A stretch of 64,000 bases of DNA, from positions 124,001 through 188,000 of the forward strand of contig CAJTGI010000003.1 of NCBI GenBank assembly GCA_910575435.1. Reading direction: 5' to 3'. The notes beneath the pieces are model-generated. The model did not search any database and had not been told where the DNA came from. It saw only the letters and a program-made list of their open reading frames with translations. How positions within the stretch are numbered: position 1 is the stretch's first letter; the number at the start of each line of letters is the position of its first letter. The DNA comes from Clostridiaceae bacterium (GTDB lineage: Bacteria; Bacillota; Clostridia; Lachnospirales; Lachnospiraceae). Both the position numbers and the translations under genes were made by a program. Positions 51,359-60,535 of the stretch are shown in pieces.

Positions 51359-52909
51359 ATGTTAAAAATAGCAAAAGTTTTTTCTGATCACATGGTATTG
51401 CAGAGGGAGAAAGAGGTGGCTCTGTGGGGAGAATGTGATGGGGAAGAAGTGACTGTCAGTTTGCGTGGCAAGAAAATCTCGGAGAAAGTAAATGAAGGTG
51501 TATTTTTGGCCAAACTGCCACCTATGCCGGCTGGGGGCCCATATCGGCTGGAGGTGACTGACGGCAGGGACACCATTGCTTTTGAGGATGTGATGGTAGG
51601 GGAGGTGTGGCTTGCCGGAGGCCAGTCTAACATGGAGTTGGAACTGCAGAATAGTTTCCAGGGAGACAGGGAATTAGAAGGGATTGCCCAGGAGCAGGTG
51701 CGATATTACCAGGTGCCGAAGAAGGCTTTCTTTGGGGAGGAGTTTGACCAGGAGGAACAGAATAGCGCATGGGCTTTGCCGGGACGGGACAGTGCGAAAG
51801 CCTGGTCGGCGGTTGCCTACTATTTTGCTAAGGAGGTTTCCAGAAAACTAGGGGTGACGGTGGGAATCATCGGATGCAACTGGGGCGGAACCTCGGCTTC
51901 CGCCTGGATGAGCCGGGAGAAACTGCTGGAGAGCGGCAAGACGGATTCCTACGTGAAGGAATACGATGGGATTGTTGAGAATCAGGTGTTTGAGGAATAC
52001 CTGAAAGAGCGGGAGGAATACATTATATACCAGACGGAGTTTGAAAAGAACGTGGGGCATTACTATGAGACCTGCGAGAACCCCACCTGGGACGAGGCCA
52101 TCAGTCTCTTCGGGGAGAATAAATATCCCGGGCCTATGGGCCCCTACTCGGAATTTCGCCCCTATGGATTGTATGAGATGATGCTCTCCAGGGTATGCCC
52201 TTATTCGCTGAAAGGATTTCTGTATTATCAGGGGGAGGAGGATGACCACAAGCCCGAGACGTATTATGAACTGCTGTGCGCATTGATATCCCAGTGGCGG
52301 GGCGATTGGGATGACGAGAGCCTTCCCTTCCTTCTGGTGCAGCTTCCTGTCTTTCAGAATGAGGGCGAGCCGGACTTTAAGAACTGGCCTTTGATTCGTG
52401 AGGCGCAGATGCGGGCTTTCCAAACTGTCAAGAATACTGGCATCGCGGTGATACTGGAAAATGGGGAATACGGGAATATTCATCCCACCAGGAAGGAGGT
52501 TGTGGGCAAGCGTCTGGCGTTGCAGGCATTCTGCCAGGTATATGGCCTATGCAGCGAACGGGAGGCATTCGGGCCGATTTACGAGAAGAGTTGGACGGAG
52601 GGGGATGCCATGGTGGTTTCCTTTGCCTTCTGCGAGGATGGCATGGTAGAGCAGGGAGAGGTGAAGGGCTTTGAACTTGCGGGAGCAGACCAGGCGTATT
52701 ATCCTGCCTCCTATGAGATTCGGGAAAATGAGATTGTGCTGCGGTCTCAGCAGGTGCCCTTGCCTAAGTATGCCAGGTACTGTTGGTCGAACTATCAGGA
52801 AATCGGGCTTTTCGGGAAGAATGGCATCCCGGTAGCGCCTTTCCGGACAAGCCGCAGGGATGGAAGCAAGATGACAGGAAGCCGCAATTCCAGCGATGGG
52901 GTTATGTAG
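51359..52909 (+). CDS. sialate O-acetylesterase-like SGNH esterase
   Basis: A 516-residue cytoplasmic SASA-family protein. Catalytic Ser lies in 'GEVWLAGGQSNMELEL' (about 82-97), then 'IIGCNWGGTSASAWMS' and a His/Asp block ('ENGEYGNIHPTRKEVVGKRLAL', about 375-396). It removes O-acetyl groups from sialic or related sugars or from xylan; the substrate is not evident. No signal peptide, so it works on imported sugars. AGGAGG before ATG 51359. Confidence 0.88.
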   Translation: MLKIAKVFSDHMVLQREKEVALWGECDGEEVTVSLRGKKISEKVNEGVFLAKLPPMPAGGPYRLEVTDGRDTIAFEDVMVGEVWLAGGQSNMELELQNSFQGDRELEGIAQEQVRYYQVPKKAFFGEEFDQEEQNSAWALPGRDSAKAWSAVAYYFAKEVSRKLGVTVGIIGCNWGGTSASAWMSREKLLESGKTDSYVKEYDGIVENQVFEEYLKEREEYIIYQTEFEKNVGHYYETCENPTWDEAISLFGENKYPGPMGPYSEFRPYGLYEMMLSRVCPYSLKGFLYYQGEEDDHKPETYYELLCALISQWRGDWDDESLPFLLVQLPVFQNEGEPDFKNWPLIREAQMRAFQTVKNTGIAVILENGEYGNIHPTRKEVVGKRLALQAFCQVYGLCSEREAFGPIYEKSWTEGDAMVVSFAFCEDGMVEQGEVKGFELAGADQAYYPASYEIRENEIVLRSQQVPLPKYARYCWSNYQEIGLFGKNGIPVAPFRTSRRDGSKMTGSRNSSDGVM

Positions 52910-53033
52910 ATTTGGATTTTTAATGTTTGCTGGTTTGTCAGGGAACGGGAATGTCGATGGTGGGAGTTGCTATTCCCGGCACCTGTGAGTAAAAGCGATG
53001 GGGTTGGTTTCAATACTGGTAACGCTTCTGCGG
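52910..53033. other. gap between esterase and greA promoter
   Basis: No gene or clear structure is visible here. Confidence 0.4.
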
Positions 53034-53062
53034 TTGACTGCAAGAAGGAGATGGGGTATAAT
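53034..53062 (+). promoter_or_regulatory. promoter of greA-lysS
   Basis: TTGACT (53034-53039), 17-base spacer, TATAAT (53057-53062), about 108 bases before greA. Confidence 0.75.
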
Positions 53063-53169
53063 GGAAAAATATTCGTTATGCCCCCTTTTGTCGTGAGATG
53101 CATTTTTCGGCAGGGGAATGGCGGTGGATTTGCTGAATATAGAAATTATGGGAAAAGTGAGGTAATCAT

Positions 53170-53661
53170 ATGGCTGAGAAGAAGAATATTTTAACCTATG
53201 AAGGCTTGAAGGCGCTGGAGGATGAATTGCAGGATCTGAAGGTAAATAAACGTAGGGAAGTGGCGGCAAAGATTAAGGAGGCCAGGGAGCAGGGCGACTT
53301 GTCTGAGAACGCCGAGTACGATGCAGCCAAGGATGAGCAGAGGGATATCGAACTTCGGATTGAGGAAATTGATAAGATTCTCAAGAATGCAGAGGTGGTT
53401 GTGGAGGAGGATGTAGATGAGAATGTCATCAACGTGGGCTCCCAGGTAAGGCTTCTGGATATGGAATTTAAGGAGGAAATGGAGTATAAGATCGTAGGTT
53501 CCACCGAGGTGGACTGCCTCAACGGAAAGATTTCCAATGAATCTCCGGTTGGTCTGGCACTGATTGGCGCCAAGGTGGGAGATGTGGTGGAAGTGGAAGT
53601 CCCCTCCGGCGATATGGTAAAGTATGAGATTTTGGAGATTCAGAAAGCCGCAATGGCATAG
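53170..53661 (+). CDS. greA: transcription elongation factor GreA
   Basis: The 163-residue protein has the N-terminal coiled-coil finger ('LTYEGLKALEDELQDLKVNKRREVAAKIKEAREQGDLSENAEYDAAKDEQ', with the acidic tip Asp/Glu pair in DLSENAEYD) and the C-terminal FKBP-like domain ('PVGLALIGAKVGDVVEVEVPSG'). It enters the RNA polymerase secondary channel to release backtracked complexes. It lies 24 bases upstream of lysS, a common Clostridia pairing. Confidence 0.97.
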   Translation: MAEKKNILTYEGLKALEDELQDLKVNKRREVAAKIKEAREQGDLSENAEYDAAKDEQRDIELRIEEIDKILKNAEVVVEEDVDENVINVGSQVRLLDMEFKEEMEYKIVGSTEVDCLNGKISNESPVGLALIGAKVGDVVEVEVPSGDMVKYEILEIQKAAMA

Positions 53662-53685
53662 CGAGATAGAAGGGAGCGTTTGAAC

Positions 53686-55179
53686 GTGGCAGAACAGAAG
53701 AAACCGCAGCAGGAGCAGGATGTGAACCAGCTTTTGAAGGTTAGGAGAGAGAAGTTAGAGAATTTGCAGGCAGAGGGAAGGGATCCTTTTGCCGTTACGA
53801 AATATGATGTGTCTCATCACTCCGTGGAAATCAAGGAGAATTACGAATCCCTGGAGGACAAGGAGGTCACGATTGCCGGGCGCATGATGTTCAAGCGGGT
53901 GATGGGAAAGGCATCCTTTGCCAATATCCAGGACCTGCAGGGAAAGATTCAGGTGTATGTGGCCAGGGATTCCGTGGGCGAGGAAGATTACAAGATATTT
54001 AAAAAGGCGGATGTGGGCGATATCTATGGCGTCAGAGGAAAGGTATTTACCACCAAGACGGGGGAGATTTCCGTCCACGCAGAAGAGCTTACCTTGCTGT
54101 CTAAGAGTTTGCAGATTCTTCCGGAGAAATATCATGGATTGACAGACACGGATACCAGATACCGCCAGAGATACGTGGACCTGATTATGAATGAAGAGGT
54201 GAAGGATACCTTTATCAAGCGTTCCAAGGTTCTCAGCAGCATTCGCCGCTATCTGGATGACCAGGGCTTTATGGAGGTGGAGACACCCATGCTTGTCTCT
54301 AATGCCGGCGGGGCGGCAGCCAGGCCCTTCGAGACCCATTTCAATGCGCTGGATGAGGATTTGAAACTGCGAATCTCTCTGGAACTATACTTGAAGAGAT
54401 TGATCGTGGGCGGTATGGAGCGGGTGTACGAGATTGGCCGGGTGTTCCGCAACGAGGGACTGGATACCAGGCATAATCCCGAATTTACTCTGATGGAATT
54501 GTATCAGGCATATACGGATTACAATGGCATGATGGATCTGACAGAGAATCTGTACCGCTATGTGGCGAAAGAAGTGACTGGTTCGGAAGTGCTTACCTAT
54601 GGGGAGCACACCATGGATTTGTCAAAGCCTTTTGAGCGCATTACCATGGTGGATGCGGTGAAGAAATATGCCAATGTGGACTTTGATCAGGTGGCGGATA
54701 CGGAAGCGGCCAAGGCACTTGCCAAGGAGCATCATATTGAGTTTGAGGACAGGCATGAAAAGGGAGATATTCTGAATCTCTTCTTTGAGGAGTATGTGGA
54801 GGAGCATTTGATTCAGCCTACCTTCGTGATGGATCATCCGGTGGAGATTTCGCCTCTGACGAAGAAGAAACCGGAGAATCCGGACTATGTGGAGCGTTTC
54901 GAGTTTTTTATGAACGGATGGGAGATGGCGAATGCCTACTCGGAATTGAATGATCCCATTGACCAGAGGGAGCGTTTCCAGGCACAGGAGAAGGCCTTTG
55001 AGGCGGGGGATGACGAGGCCAACCATACGGACGAGGATTTCCTGAATGCGCTGAGTATTGGAATGCCGCCTACGGGGGGGATTGGTTTCGGGATTGACCG
55101 GATGGTGATGATGATGACGGATAGCCCGGCGATCAGGGATGTGCTATTGTTCCCGACGATGAAGAGCATTGATAAATAA
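53686..55179 (+). CDS. lysS: lysyl-tRNA synthetase, class II
   Basis: The 497-residue enzyme has an OB-fold anticodon-binding domain (about 60-165, 'VTIAGRMMFKRVMGKASFANIQDLQGKIQVYV') and a class II catalytic core with motif 1 ('RYRQRYVDLIMN'), motif 2 ('RVYEIGRVFRNEGLDTRHNPEFTLMELY') and motif 3 ('GIGFGIDRMVMMMT'). Start is GTG 53686, 9 bases after GGGAG; a TTG two codons earlier is too close. Co-transcribed with greA. Confidence 0.97.
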   Translation: MAEQKKPQQEQDVNQLLKVRREKLENLQAEGRDPFAVTKYDVSHHSVEIKENYESLEDKEVTIAGRMMFKRVMGKASFANIQDLQGKIQVYVARDSVGEEDYKIFKKADVGDIYGVRGKVFTTKTGEISVHAEELTLLSKSLQILPEKYHGLTDTDTRYRQRYVDLIMNEEVKDTFIKRSKVLSSIRRYLDDQGFMEVETPMLVSNAGGAAARPFETHFNALDEDLKLRISLELYLKRLIVGGMERVYEIGRVFRNEGLDTRHNPEFTLMELYQAYTDYNGMMDLTENLYRYVAKEVTGSEVLTYGEHTMDLSKPFERITMVDAVKKYANVDFDQVADTEAAKALAKEHHIEFEDRHEKGDILNLFFEEYVEEHLIQPTFVMDHPVEISPLTKKKPENPDYVERFEFFMNGWEMANAYSELNDPIDQRERFQAQEKAFEAGDDEANHTDEDFLNALSIGMPPTGGIGFGIDRMVMMMTDSPAIRDVLLFPTMKSIDK

Positions 55180-55266
55180 GTGCAGCAAATTCAAGGTTTT
55201 CAGAGGTTAAAAGTCAAAATTTACGATCGATTTACGACCAAAATAAAGAGAAGACGCGATCATAAA

Positions 55267-55299
55267 TGGTTAGGTTTCATAAGAAGCCTAGCCATTTTT
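55267..55299 (+). terminator. terminator of greA-lysS
   Basis: TGGTTAGGTTTC / GAAGCCTAGCCA stem of 12 bp with an ATAA tetraloop, followed by TTTTTG. Confidence 0.9.
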
Positions 55300-55432
55300 G
55301 CATAGTTAGGGCGTTTGCCCTATTTTGCAAGCGGAGTCTCTTAACAGAGAAACGGAACATGCCCATTTTGAGACTGTAAAGTCAGTGTTACGGAATTGAT
55401 GTTCTTAGGATAAAAAAGTTTTCTGTTAAGTA

Positions 55433-55461
55433 GTGACAGATTATGTAGTTTGTGTTATTAT
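55433..55461 (+). promoter_or_regulatory. promoter of type I toxin mRNA
   Basis: GTGACA (55433-55438), 17-base spacer, extended -10 TGTTATTAT (TATTAT 55456-55461). Confidence 0.65.
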
Positions 55462-55497
55462 ATAAATGCGGAAGCAGCCGTATTGCAAGGTGGAAAG

Positions 55498-55525
55498 CCT
55501 CCCTCGCTTCGCAGAAGAAGGGAGG
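55498..55525 (+). promoter_or_regulatory. hairpin hiding the toxin ribosome site
   Basis: CCTCCCT (55498-55504) pairs with AGGGAGG (55519-55525), the Shine-Dalgarno of the toxin, around a 14-base loop. Translation would need refolding or processing, as in other type I toxin mRNAs. Confidence 0.65.
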
Positions 55526-55533
55526 TGGTGCGG

Positions 55534-55626
55534 ATGAAGATGTTTACATTTCAGGATTTACTCCTGTTTTCAACATTTTTAATTACACTGCTTGCCTACA
55601 TAGATAGGAAATACAAGCGCAAATAA
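55534..55626 (+). CDS. type I toxin, holin-like 30-residue membrane peptide
   Basis: ATG 55534 encodes a 30-residue peptide: short polar start (MKMFTFQD), one transmembrane helix (LLLFSTFLITLLAYI) and a basic tail (DRKYKRK). This is the layout of the TxpA/BsrG 'putative holin-like toxin' class. It is flanked by its own promoter, a Shine-Dalgarno-hiding hairpin, a bidirectional terminator and an opposing promoter for an antisense RNA. It lies alone between lysS and a LysR remnant. Confidence 0.75.
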   Translation: MKMFTFQDLLLFSTFLITLLAYIDRKYKRK

Positions 55627-55667
55627 ATAAGCCTACCTTGTACTTGGCCGTGCAGGTAGGCTTATTG
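55626..55667. terminator. bidirectional terminator of toxin and antisense RNA
   Basis: AATAAGCCTACCT pairs with AGGTAGGCTTATT (13-bp stem with a 16-base loop), overlapping the toxin stop. The A/T-rich sides serve both strands. Confidence 0.75.
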
Positions 55668-55712
55668 CTATATACTGGAAGGCCGACCACTTTGTGGGCG
55701 GCTGTTTCCTTT
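55627..55712 (-). ncRNA. candidate antisense antitoxin RNA
   Basis: A minus-strand promoter at 55719-55747 would start a short RNA near 55712 that runs through a GCCG-CCAC/GTGG-CGGC hairpin (55682-55703) to the shared terminator at the 3' end of the toxin mRNA, as RatA does for TxpA. Extent is estimated. Confidence 0.55.
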
Positions 55713-55718
55713 ACATGT

Positions 55719-55747
55719 AATATACCATACGGCCAGACTGTTTTCAA
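55719..55747 (-). promoter_or_regulatory. promoter of antisense RNA
   Basis: Minus-strand TTGAAA (55747-55742), 17-base spacer, extended -10 TGGTATATT with TATATT at 55724-55719. Confidence 0.7.
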
Positions 55748-55750
55748 TAG

Positions 55751-55981
55751 TCATCAAAGGATTTTGGAGCGGGACATATTGGGCTGGTACTGGATTTGCT
55801 GATTGAATTTGCCAAAATGGGCATCGGCATATCATGCGTGGTAAAGCAACTCCATGAGCAGGAACTGAAATCATGGATTCTCATGGAAATAAAACTGTCA
55901 AGTCTGGTTCCTTCCCGGGAAATAGATTTTTTATACAATCAAATTCAACTATTGAATTATAATGTCTTGCACATTATGTAA
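55751..55981 (+). pseudogene. C-terminal remnant of a LysR-family regulator
   Basis: About 76 codons without a start codon encode the end of a LysR substrate-binding domain ('GHIGLVLDLLIEFAKMGIGISCVVKQLHEQELKS', 'SREIDFLY'). The DNA-binding domain and most of the effector domain are missing. The toxin cassette lies directly upstream and may have replaced the lost part. Confidence 0.7.
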
Positions 55982-56003
55982 AGTGTCTCAGTGTTTTTTC
56001 ATA

Positions 56004-56032
56004 TTGACATCGTCAAATGGTCTTGTTAGAAT
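56004..56032 (+). promoter_or_regulatory. promoter of hybrid histidine kinase
   Basis: TTGACA (56004-56009), 17-base spacer, TAGAAT (56027-56032), with about 135 bases of leader. Confidence 0.75.
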
Positions 56033-56170
56033 AATGATAATAGTGAGTCATACGATTTTTGTGGCGACAGAGCAAGGATGTGCAGGTGACATTGCATGAT
56101 CCGAAATAGTTTTGATGAAATTTGTATCCTGCTAGATAAATAATTTGCAAATTATAGGGAGGAGCCAGAT

Positions 56171-59100
56171 ATGTACCATTGTCATGTTCATTTCTATCTG
56201 ACAGGCCATTATGGCAGAATACTTGAAATAATACAGGAGATGTCTCCCCTGGAACATTTTACCCATGAATTTTCTGTGAGCGACAGACCCAAGGAGGCAC
56301 TGGCTTCCAAAGCGGATGTGATTTTTGCCGGCTTGCAGGACGGAGATGGGGAGGCAGTGCTTCGAGCGCTGTCTGGCAGCAAAAAAGAGGGGGCTCAAAT
56401 CATTGTGCTCGCAGAGGAGGGGCAGATGCCCTTTTTTGCGAAGTTTATGCCGATGATTGGGGATTTATGGAGAATGCCTATGTCAGATGAGGAGATCAGG
56501 TTTCGATTCCTTAGATGGCAGCAGAACTGCAAGCAGGAGAAAGATTTCTGGCAGACCAGCCATTATTTGGAGGCCACGATCAATGGCGTTCCAAATCTGA
56601 TTTGGTATAAGGATAAAAACGGGATACATGAAAAAGTTAATGATAGTTTCTGCAAGACGGTGAACAAAACCAAGAAACAGGTGGAGGGGCAGGGCCATGC
56701 CTATATCTGGGACGTGGAGCAGGATGACCCCGCCTGCATAGAATCTGAGAGGGAGGTAATGACGAAGAGGAGGACCTTCGTTTCAGAGGAGACGGTGGCA
56801 ACCGGGGATGGCACCAGACTGCTCACTACATATAAATCTCCGTTGTATGATATTGATGGCAGCGTGATGGGTACGGTTGGCGTGGCTATTGACGTGACCC
56901 AGGAGCGGGCTTACGAGCAGGAAATTATCCAGAAGAACCAAAATCTGGAGACGATTTTTACTACGATGGATTGCGGCGTACTGTGCCATACGGTGGACGG
57001 CTCCCGCATTCTCAGCGTAAATAGGGCTGCATTGAGCATTTTGGGCTATCAGTCTCAGGAAGAATTGGTAGAGCAGGGCTTCGATATGGTTGCGGCTTCG
57101 GTTTTAGAAGAGGATAAGGCCAAACTTCAGGATGCAATTAAGAATCTGAAGAAGGTGGGAGATAATGTCAGCTTGGAATATCAGGTGCGGCATGAAGATG
57201 GGGAAATACTTCATATCATGGGCAATATCAAGCTCATTGAGGAGAATGGGCAGTTGTTTTACCAGAGGTTTTTGCTAGACTGCACCGCCCAGAAACTGCT
57301 TGAGAAGAAGAATGAAAGGCATCAGATGGAACTGGTTCATGCCCTGAGCATTGATTATTATCTTGTGTGCTTTTTCGACCTCAATACAGGGATTGGCATG
57401 CCTATTCGGATGGAAGACGAGGGGAATATCATTTTTGGGTCCGTTTTTGTGGGTGAGATTTCTCTGGAAGAGAGCATGGAGCTTTATATTCAGAAGTTTG
57501 TCTATGGCGAGGACAGGGATATGCTTCGGCAGATGGCTTCCCTGGAGACGCTGAAGGCAGAATTGGGAGAAAAAGATGCATTTTATGTGAATTATCGGAC
57601 TGTCATAAATGGGGATATGAAATATTTTCAGATGAAGGCGGTGCGCACCGGGGATTGGGTAGAGGATCAGGGAATTGTTCTGGGAATTCGCAGTGTGGAT
57701 GAGGAGACCCGCAGAGAGATGGAGCAGAAGAATTTGCTGGAAGATGCCCTCATGCAGGCGAATAGGGCAAATAAGGCGAAGAGCGTCTTTCTCTCCAATA
57801 TGTCCCATGATATCCGCACGCCGATGAATGCCATTGTGGGATTTACCACATTGGCGGTAACCCATGCTGATAACAAGGAACAGGTGAATGAATACCTGAA
57901 AAAGATTATGACATCGGCAAATCATCTGCTGAGCCTGATTAACGATGTGCTGGATATGAGCAGGATTGAGAGCGGCAAGATGCATTTGGAGGAGAAGGCA
58001 TGCAGTCTGTCAGACATTCTCAATGGATTGAGGAATATCGTCCAGGCTGATATCCGCGCCAAGCAGCTGGATTTATTTATTGATGCGCTGGATGTTCTGG
58101 ACGAGGATATATATTGCGATAAATTGCGGCTGAACCAGGTTCTTTTAAACCTTGTAAGCAATGCGATTAAATATACGGCGGCGGGCGGCACAGTCAGCAT
58201 CAGGATCGTTGAAAAGCCCGGTGCCCAGGCAGGATATGGAAATTACGAATTCATTATCAAGGATTCTGGCATTGGCATGAGCGAAGAGTTCGTGAAGCAT
58301 ATTTTCGAACCCTTCGAGCGGGAGGAGAATACGACTACCAGTGGCATTCAGGGAACTGGCCTAGGCATGGCTATTACGAAAAATATTGTGGATATGATGA
58401 ATGGCACGATTAAAGTGAAGAGCGAGCAGGGCGTAGGGTCAGAATTTACCGTGTCCTTTGCTTTCCGGCTGCAGTCTGGCAAGAAGGAATCCTATGGCAT
58501 TCCGGAACTGCATGGCTGCAGGGCGCTTGTGGTGGATGATGATTTCAATTCCTGTGACAGTGTATCTTACATGCTTCAGCAGATTGGCATGCGGGCTGAG
58601 TGGACGCTTTCCGGCAAGGAGGCGGTGCTGCGTACCCGCCAGGCAATTTCCCGAAACGACAGTTATTGCGTCTATATTATTGACTGGCTCCTGCCGGATA
58701 TGAATGGCGTGGAGGTTACTAGGAGAATTAAAAAGGAGATCGGGGAGAATGTGCCGGTCATTGTCCTGACGGCATATGACTGGTCCGATATCGAGGAAGA
58801 GGCAAGGGAAGCTGGCGTTACGGCATTTTGCAGCAAGCCATTGTTCCTGTCTGAATTGAGCAGCTGCCTGCGCTCCATTGTCTCTAAGAATCAATCCCAG
58901 GAGGAGGAAGAGGGAGAGAAGAAGGCAATTCACACCGGGCGTATTTTATTGGCCGAGGATATAGACTTGAATCAGGAAATTGCCGTAACTATACTAAACG
59001 AGGCGGGATTTGCCACGGAGGTTGCGGGCAACGGGCAGATTGCAGTAGATATGCTGAAAAATTCTGAGCCCGGATATTATCAGGTGATTCTGATGGATAT

Positions 59101-59311
59101 CCAAATGCCAGTGATGAATGGCTATGAGGCGACTGGGGAAATCCGCAAGTTGGAGAATAAGAAGCTGGCCTCCATCCCTATCTTGGCCATGACGGCGAAT
59201 GCTTTTGAGGAGGATAAGCAGGAAGCCATGAAGTGCGGGATGAATGGGCATATAGCCAAGCCTATTGATATTGGCAAACTGATCGAAACGCTGGAGAAAA
59301 TACTATCCTGA
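56171..59311 (+). CDS. hybrid sensor histidine kinase with two receiver domains
   Basis: The 1,046-residue cytoplasmic protein begins with a degenerate receiver-like segment (about 1-115), followed by PAS domains (about 130-245 'NGVPNLIWYKDKNG', 255-375) and a third PAS-like region. Then come HisKA ('NMSHDIRTPMNAIVG', phospho-His at about 548), HATPase ('LNLVSNAIKYT', 'DSGIGM', 'GTGLGMAI', about 655-770), receiver 1 ('IIDWLLPDMNG', Asp at about 837) and receiver 2 ('VILMDIQMPVMNG', Asp at about 975). No transmembrane segment, so it senses an internal signal. No response regulator or output gene is adjacent; AGGGAGG precedes the ATG. Confidence 0.9.
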   Translation: MYHCHVHFYLTGHYGRILEIIQEMSPLEHFTHEFSVSDRPKEALASKADVIFAGLQDGDGEAVLRALSGSKKEGAQIIVLAEEGQMPFFAKFMPMIGDLWRMPMSDEEIRFRFLRWQQNCKQEKDFWQTSHYLEATINGVPNLIWYKDKNGIHEKVNDSFCKTVNKTKKQVEGQGHAYIWDVEQDDPACIESEREVMTKRRTFVSEETVATGDGTRLLTTYKSPLYDIDGSVMGTVGVAIDVTQERAYEQEIIQKNQNLETIFTTMDCGVLCHTVDGSRILSVNRAALSILGYQSQEELVEQGFDMVAASVLEEDKAKLQDAIKNLKKVGDNVSLEYQVRHEDGEILHIMGNIKLIEENGQLFYQRFLLDCTAQKLLEKKNERHQMELVHALSIDYYLVCFFDLNTGIGMPIRMEDEGNIIFGSVFVGEISLEESMELYIQKFVYGEDRDMLRQMASLETLKAELGEKDAFYVNYRTVINGDMKYFQMKAVRTGDWVEDQGIVLGIRSVDEETRREMEQKNLLEDALMQANRANKAKSVFLSNMSHDIRTPMNAIVGFTTLAVTHADNKEQVNEYLKKIMTSANHLLSLINDVLDMSRIESGKMHLEEKACSLSDILNGLRNIVQADIRAKQLDLFIDALDVLDEDIYCDKLRLNQVLLNLVSNAIKYTAAGGTVSIRIVEKPGAQAGYGNYEFIIKDSGIGMSEEFVKHIFEPFEREENTTTSGIQGTGLGMAITKNIVDMMNGTIKVKSEQGVGSEFTVSFAFRLQSGKKESYGIPELHGCRALVVDDDFNSCDSVSYMLQQIGMRAEWTLSGKEAVLRTRQAISRNDSYCVYIIDWLLPDMNGVEVTRRIKKEIGENVPVIVLTAYDWSDIEEEAREAGVTAFCSKPLFLSELSSCLRSIVSKNQSQEEEEGEKKAIHTGRILLAEDIDLNQEIAVTILNEAGFATEVAGNGQIAVDMLKNSEPGYYQVILMDIQMPVMNGYEATGEIRKLENKKLASIPILAMTANAFEEDKQEAMKCGMNGHIAKPIDIGKLIETLEKILS

Positions 59312-59473
59312 TAGAAGTTTGATACGGAATGGAGGGAAATGCATCATTTGCATTTTCCTCCTTGACAAATTGGCATAGTTATGATAGTTTTATTAAATGT
59401 TAGTGCATTTGATATTTCAAAGGATACTAATTTTATATTTGTACCATGCCTCTGATGGGACTGGTACATATTT

Positions 59474-59547
59474 GCACCTGTAGCTCAGTGGATAGAGCAA
59501 TGGTTTCCGGAACCATGTTAGCGGGGGTTCGAGTCCCTCCAGGTGCG
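59474..59547 (+). tRNA. tRNA-Arg (CCG)
   Basis: Acceptor arms GCACCTG and CAGGTGC, D-arm GCTC..GAGC, anticodon arm ATGGT-TTCCGGA-ACCAT with CCG anticodon (reads CGG), T-arm with TTCGAGT loop. CCA is not encoded. A TTGACA lies at 59362 but its -10 is weak. Confidence 0.95.
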
Positions 59548-59593
59548 TTTTTATTGCCCTTTATTAGTGAAAACGAAAGGATGTGCGCATTAC

Positions 59594-60460
59594 ATGCGAT
59601 TGAAATACAAGAAATTGATTATTTTCTTTACATTGGCTATCATGTTGATCGGGATGGGTTCCTTCTCTTTGGTAGCGCCCAATGTGAATTTTGCTTTTGG
59701 GAGAAATTCTGGCGGCGATTCTTCGCTGAAAGGGAATTTGCTGTCGGACAAGTCTGAGGAGGATATCAAATCAGAGATTACCACGCTGGTCAAGGATTAT
59801 TTTGATGCAAAGCAGCGCGTAGATATGGAGGCACTGGCAGAGTGCGTCAGCGATGTCGCCTACGTGGAGGAAAAGCGTCTTGTGACAGAGGCGGAGTATA
59901 TTGAAGAGTATAAGAATATTGAGTGCACGATTCTCAATGACGGGCTGCAGGACGGCACGTTTCGCGTTTATGTATACTATGAGGCAAAGGTTTATGATAT
60001 TGATACGCTGGTTCCTTCTCTGACAGCGCTCTATGTCACTGCGGACAAGAATGGGAAGCTTACAATTTATCTCAGCGTGATAGATAGCGATGACCAGAAG
60101 GCGATTGATCGATTAGACAATAGCGACAAAGTGAAGAAGATGATTACCTCGGTGCAGAAGAATTTGGAGAGCATTGTCAGTAAAAATGCAGATGTGCGGG
60201 ATTTTTACCAGATGCTGGAAAATACTGGATCGGATGACGATACGGAAGATAATACGAATATTCATAATGAGGGAACATCAGTTACCCCGGCGCCAAGTGC
60301 TGGGACTGGGACGTCGGCACCAGGTAATGGTGCAGTGACTCCGGTACCCGGCGGGTCAGTGGTTACGCCAGTACCTGGCGGCACTGCGGTGACGCCGATA
60401 CCTGGAAGCAGCACGGCACCAAATACCCAGGGGTCTGTGACGCCGGCACCAGTGAATTAG
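59594..60460 (+). CDS. membrane-anchored protein with Pro/Thr-rich C-terminus
   Basis: A 288-residue protein with an N-terminal transmembrane or signal segment (about residues 8-28, 'LIIFFTLAIMLIGMGSFSLVA'). It has a globular domain (about 55-215) of NTF2/SnoaL-like appearance ('LVKDYFDAKQRVDMEALAECVSDVAYVEE', 'GTFRVYVYYEAKVYDIDTLVPSLTALYVTADKNGKLTIYL') and a C-terminal tail of 'VTPVPGG' repeats for wall spanning. AAAGGA lies before ATG 59594; the longer frame starting at 59543 would overlap the tRNA. Confidence 0.7.
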   Translation: MRLKYKKLIIFFTLAIMLIGMGSFSLVAPNVNFAFGRNSGGDSSLKGNLLSDKSEEDIKSEITTLVKDYFDAKQRVDMEALAECVSDVAYVEEKRLVTEAEYIEEYKNIECTILNDGLQDGTFRVYVYYEAKVYDIDTLVPSLTALYVTADKNGKLTIYLSVIDSDDQKAIDRLDNSDKVKKMITSVQKNLESIVSKNADVRDFYQMLENTGSDDDTEDNTNIHNEGTSVTPAPSAGTGTSAPGNGAVTPVPGGSVVTPVPGGTAVTPIPGSSTAPNTQGSVTPAPVN

Positions 60461-60480
60461 GTAAGTGATGAATGGGAAAA

Positions 60481-60508
60481 GGGCACCAGCGCAGGCGGTG
60501 CCTTTTTT
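60481..60508 (+). terminator. intrinsic terminator
   Basis: GGCACC / GGTGCC stem (60482-60487, 60497-60502), followed by TTTTTT, downstream of the Pro/Thr-rich protein gene. Confidence 0.9.
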
Positions 60509-60535
60509 GAATATTGACAGGAGGATGGAAGAAAA

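Noticed and set aside
55796-55981. Stand-alone 61-codon gene upstream of the histidine kinase
   Set aside because: The frame continues upstream without a start and matches only the C-terminus of a LysR regulator, so it is a remnant.
59362-59390. Promoter for tRNA-Arg
   Set aside because: TTGACA is present but the -10 at correct spacing is TAGTTT; too weak to list as a feature.
59474-59547. tRNA-Arg as a prophage attachment site
   Set aside because: No integrase or 3'-end duplication of the tRNA is seen nearby.
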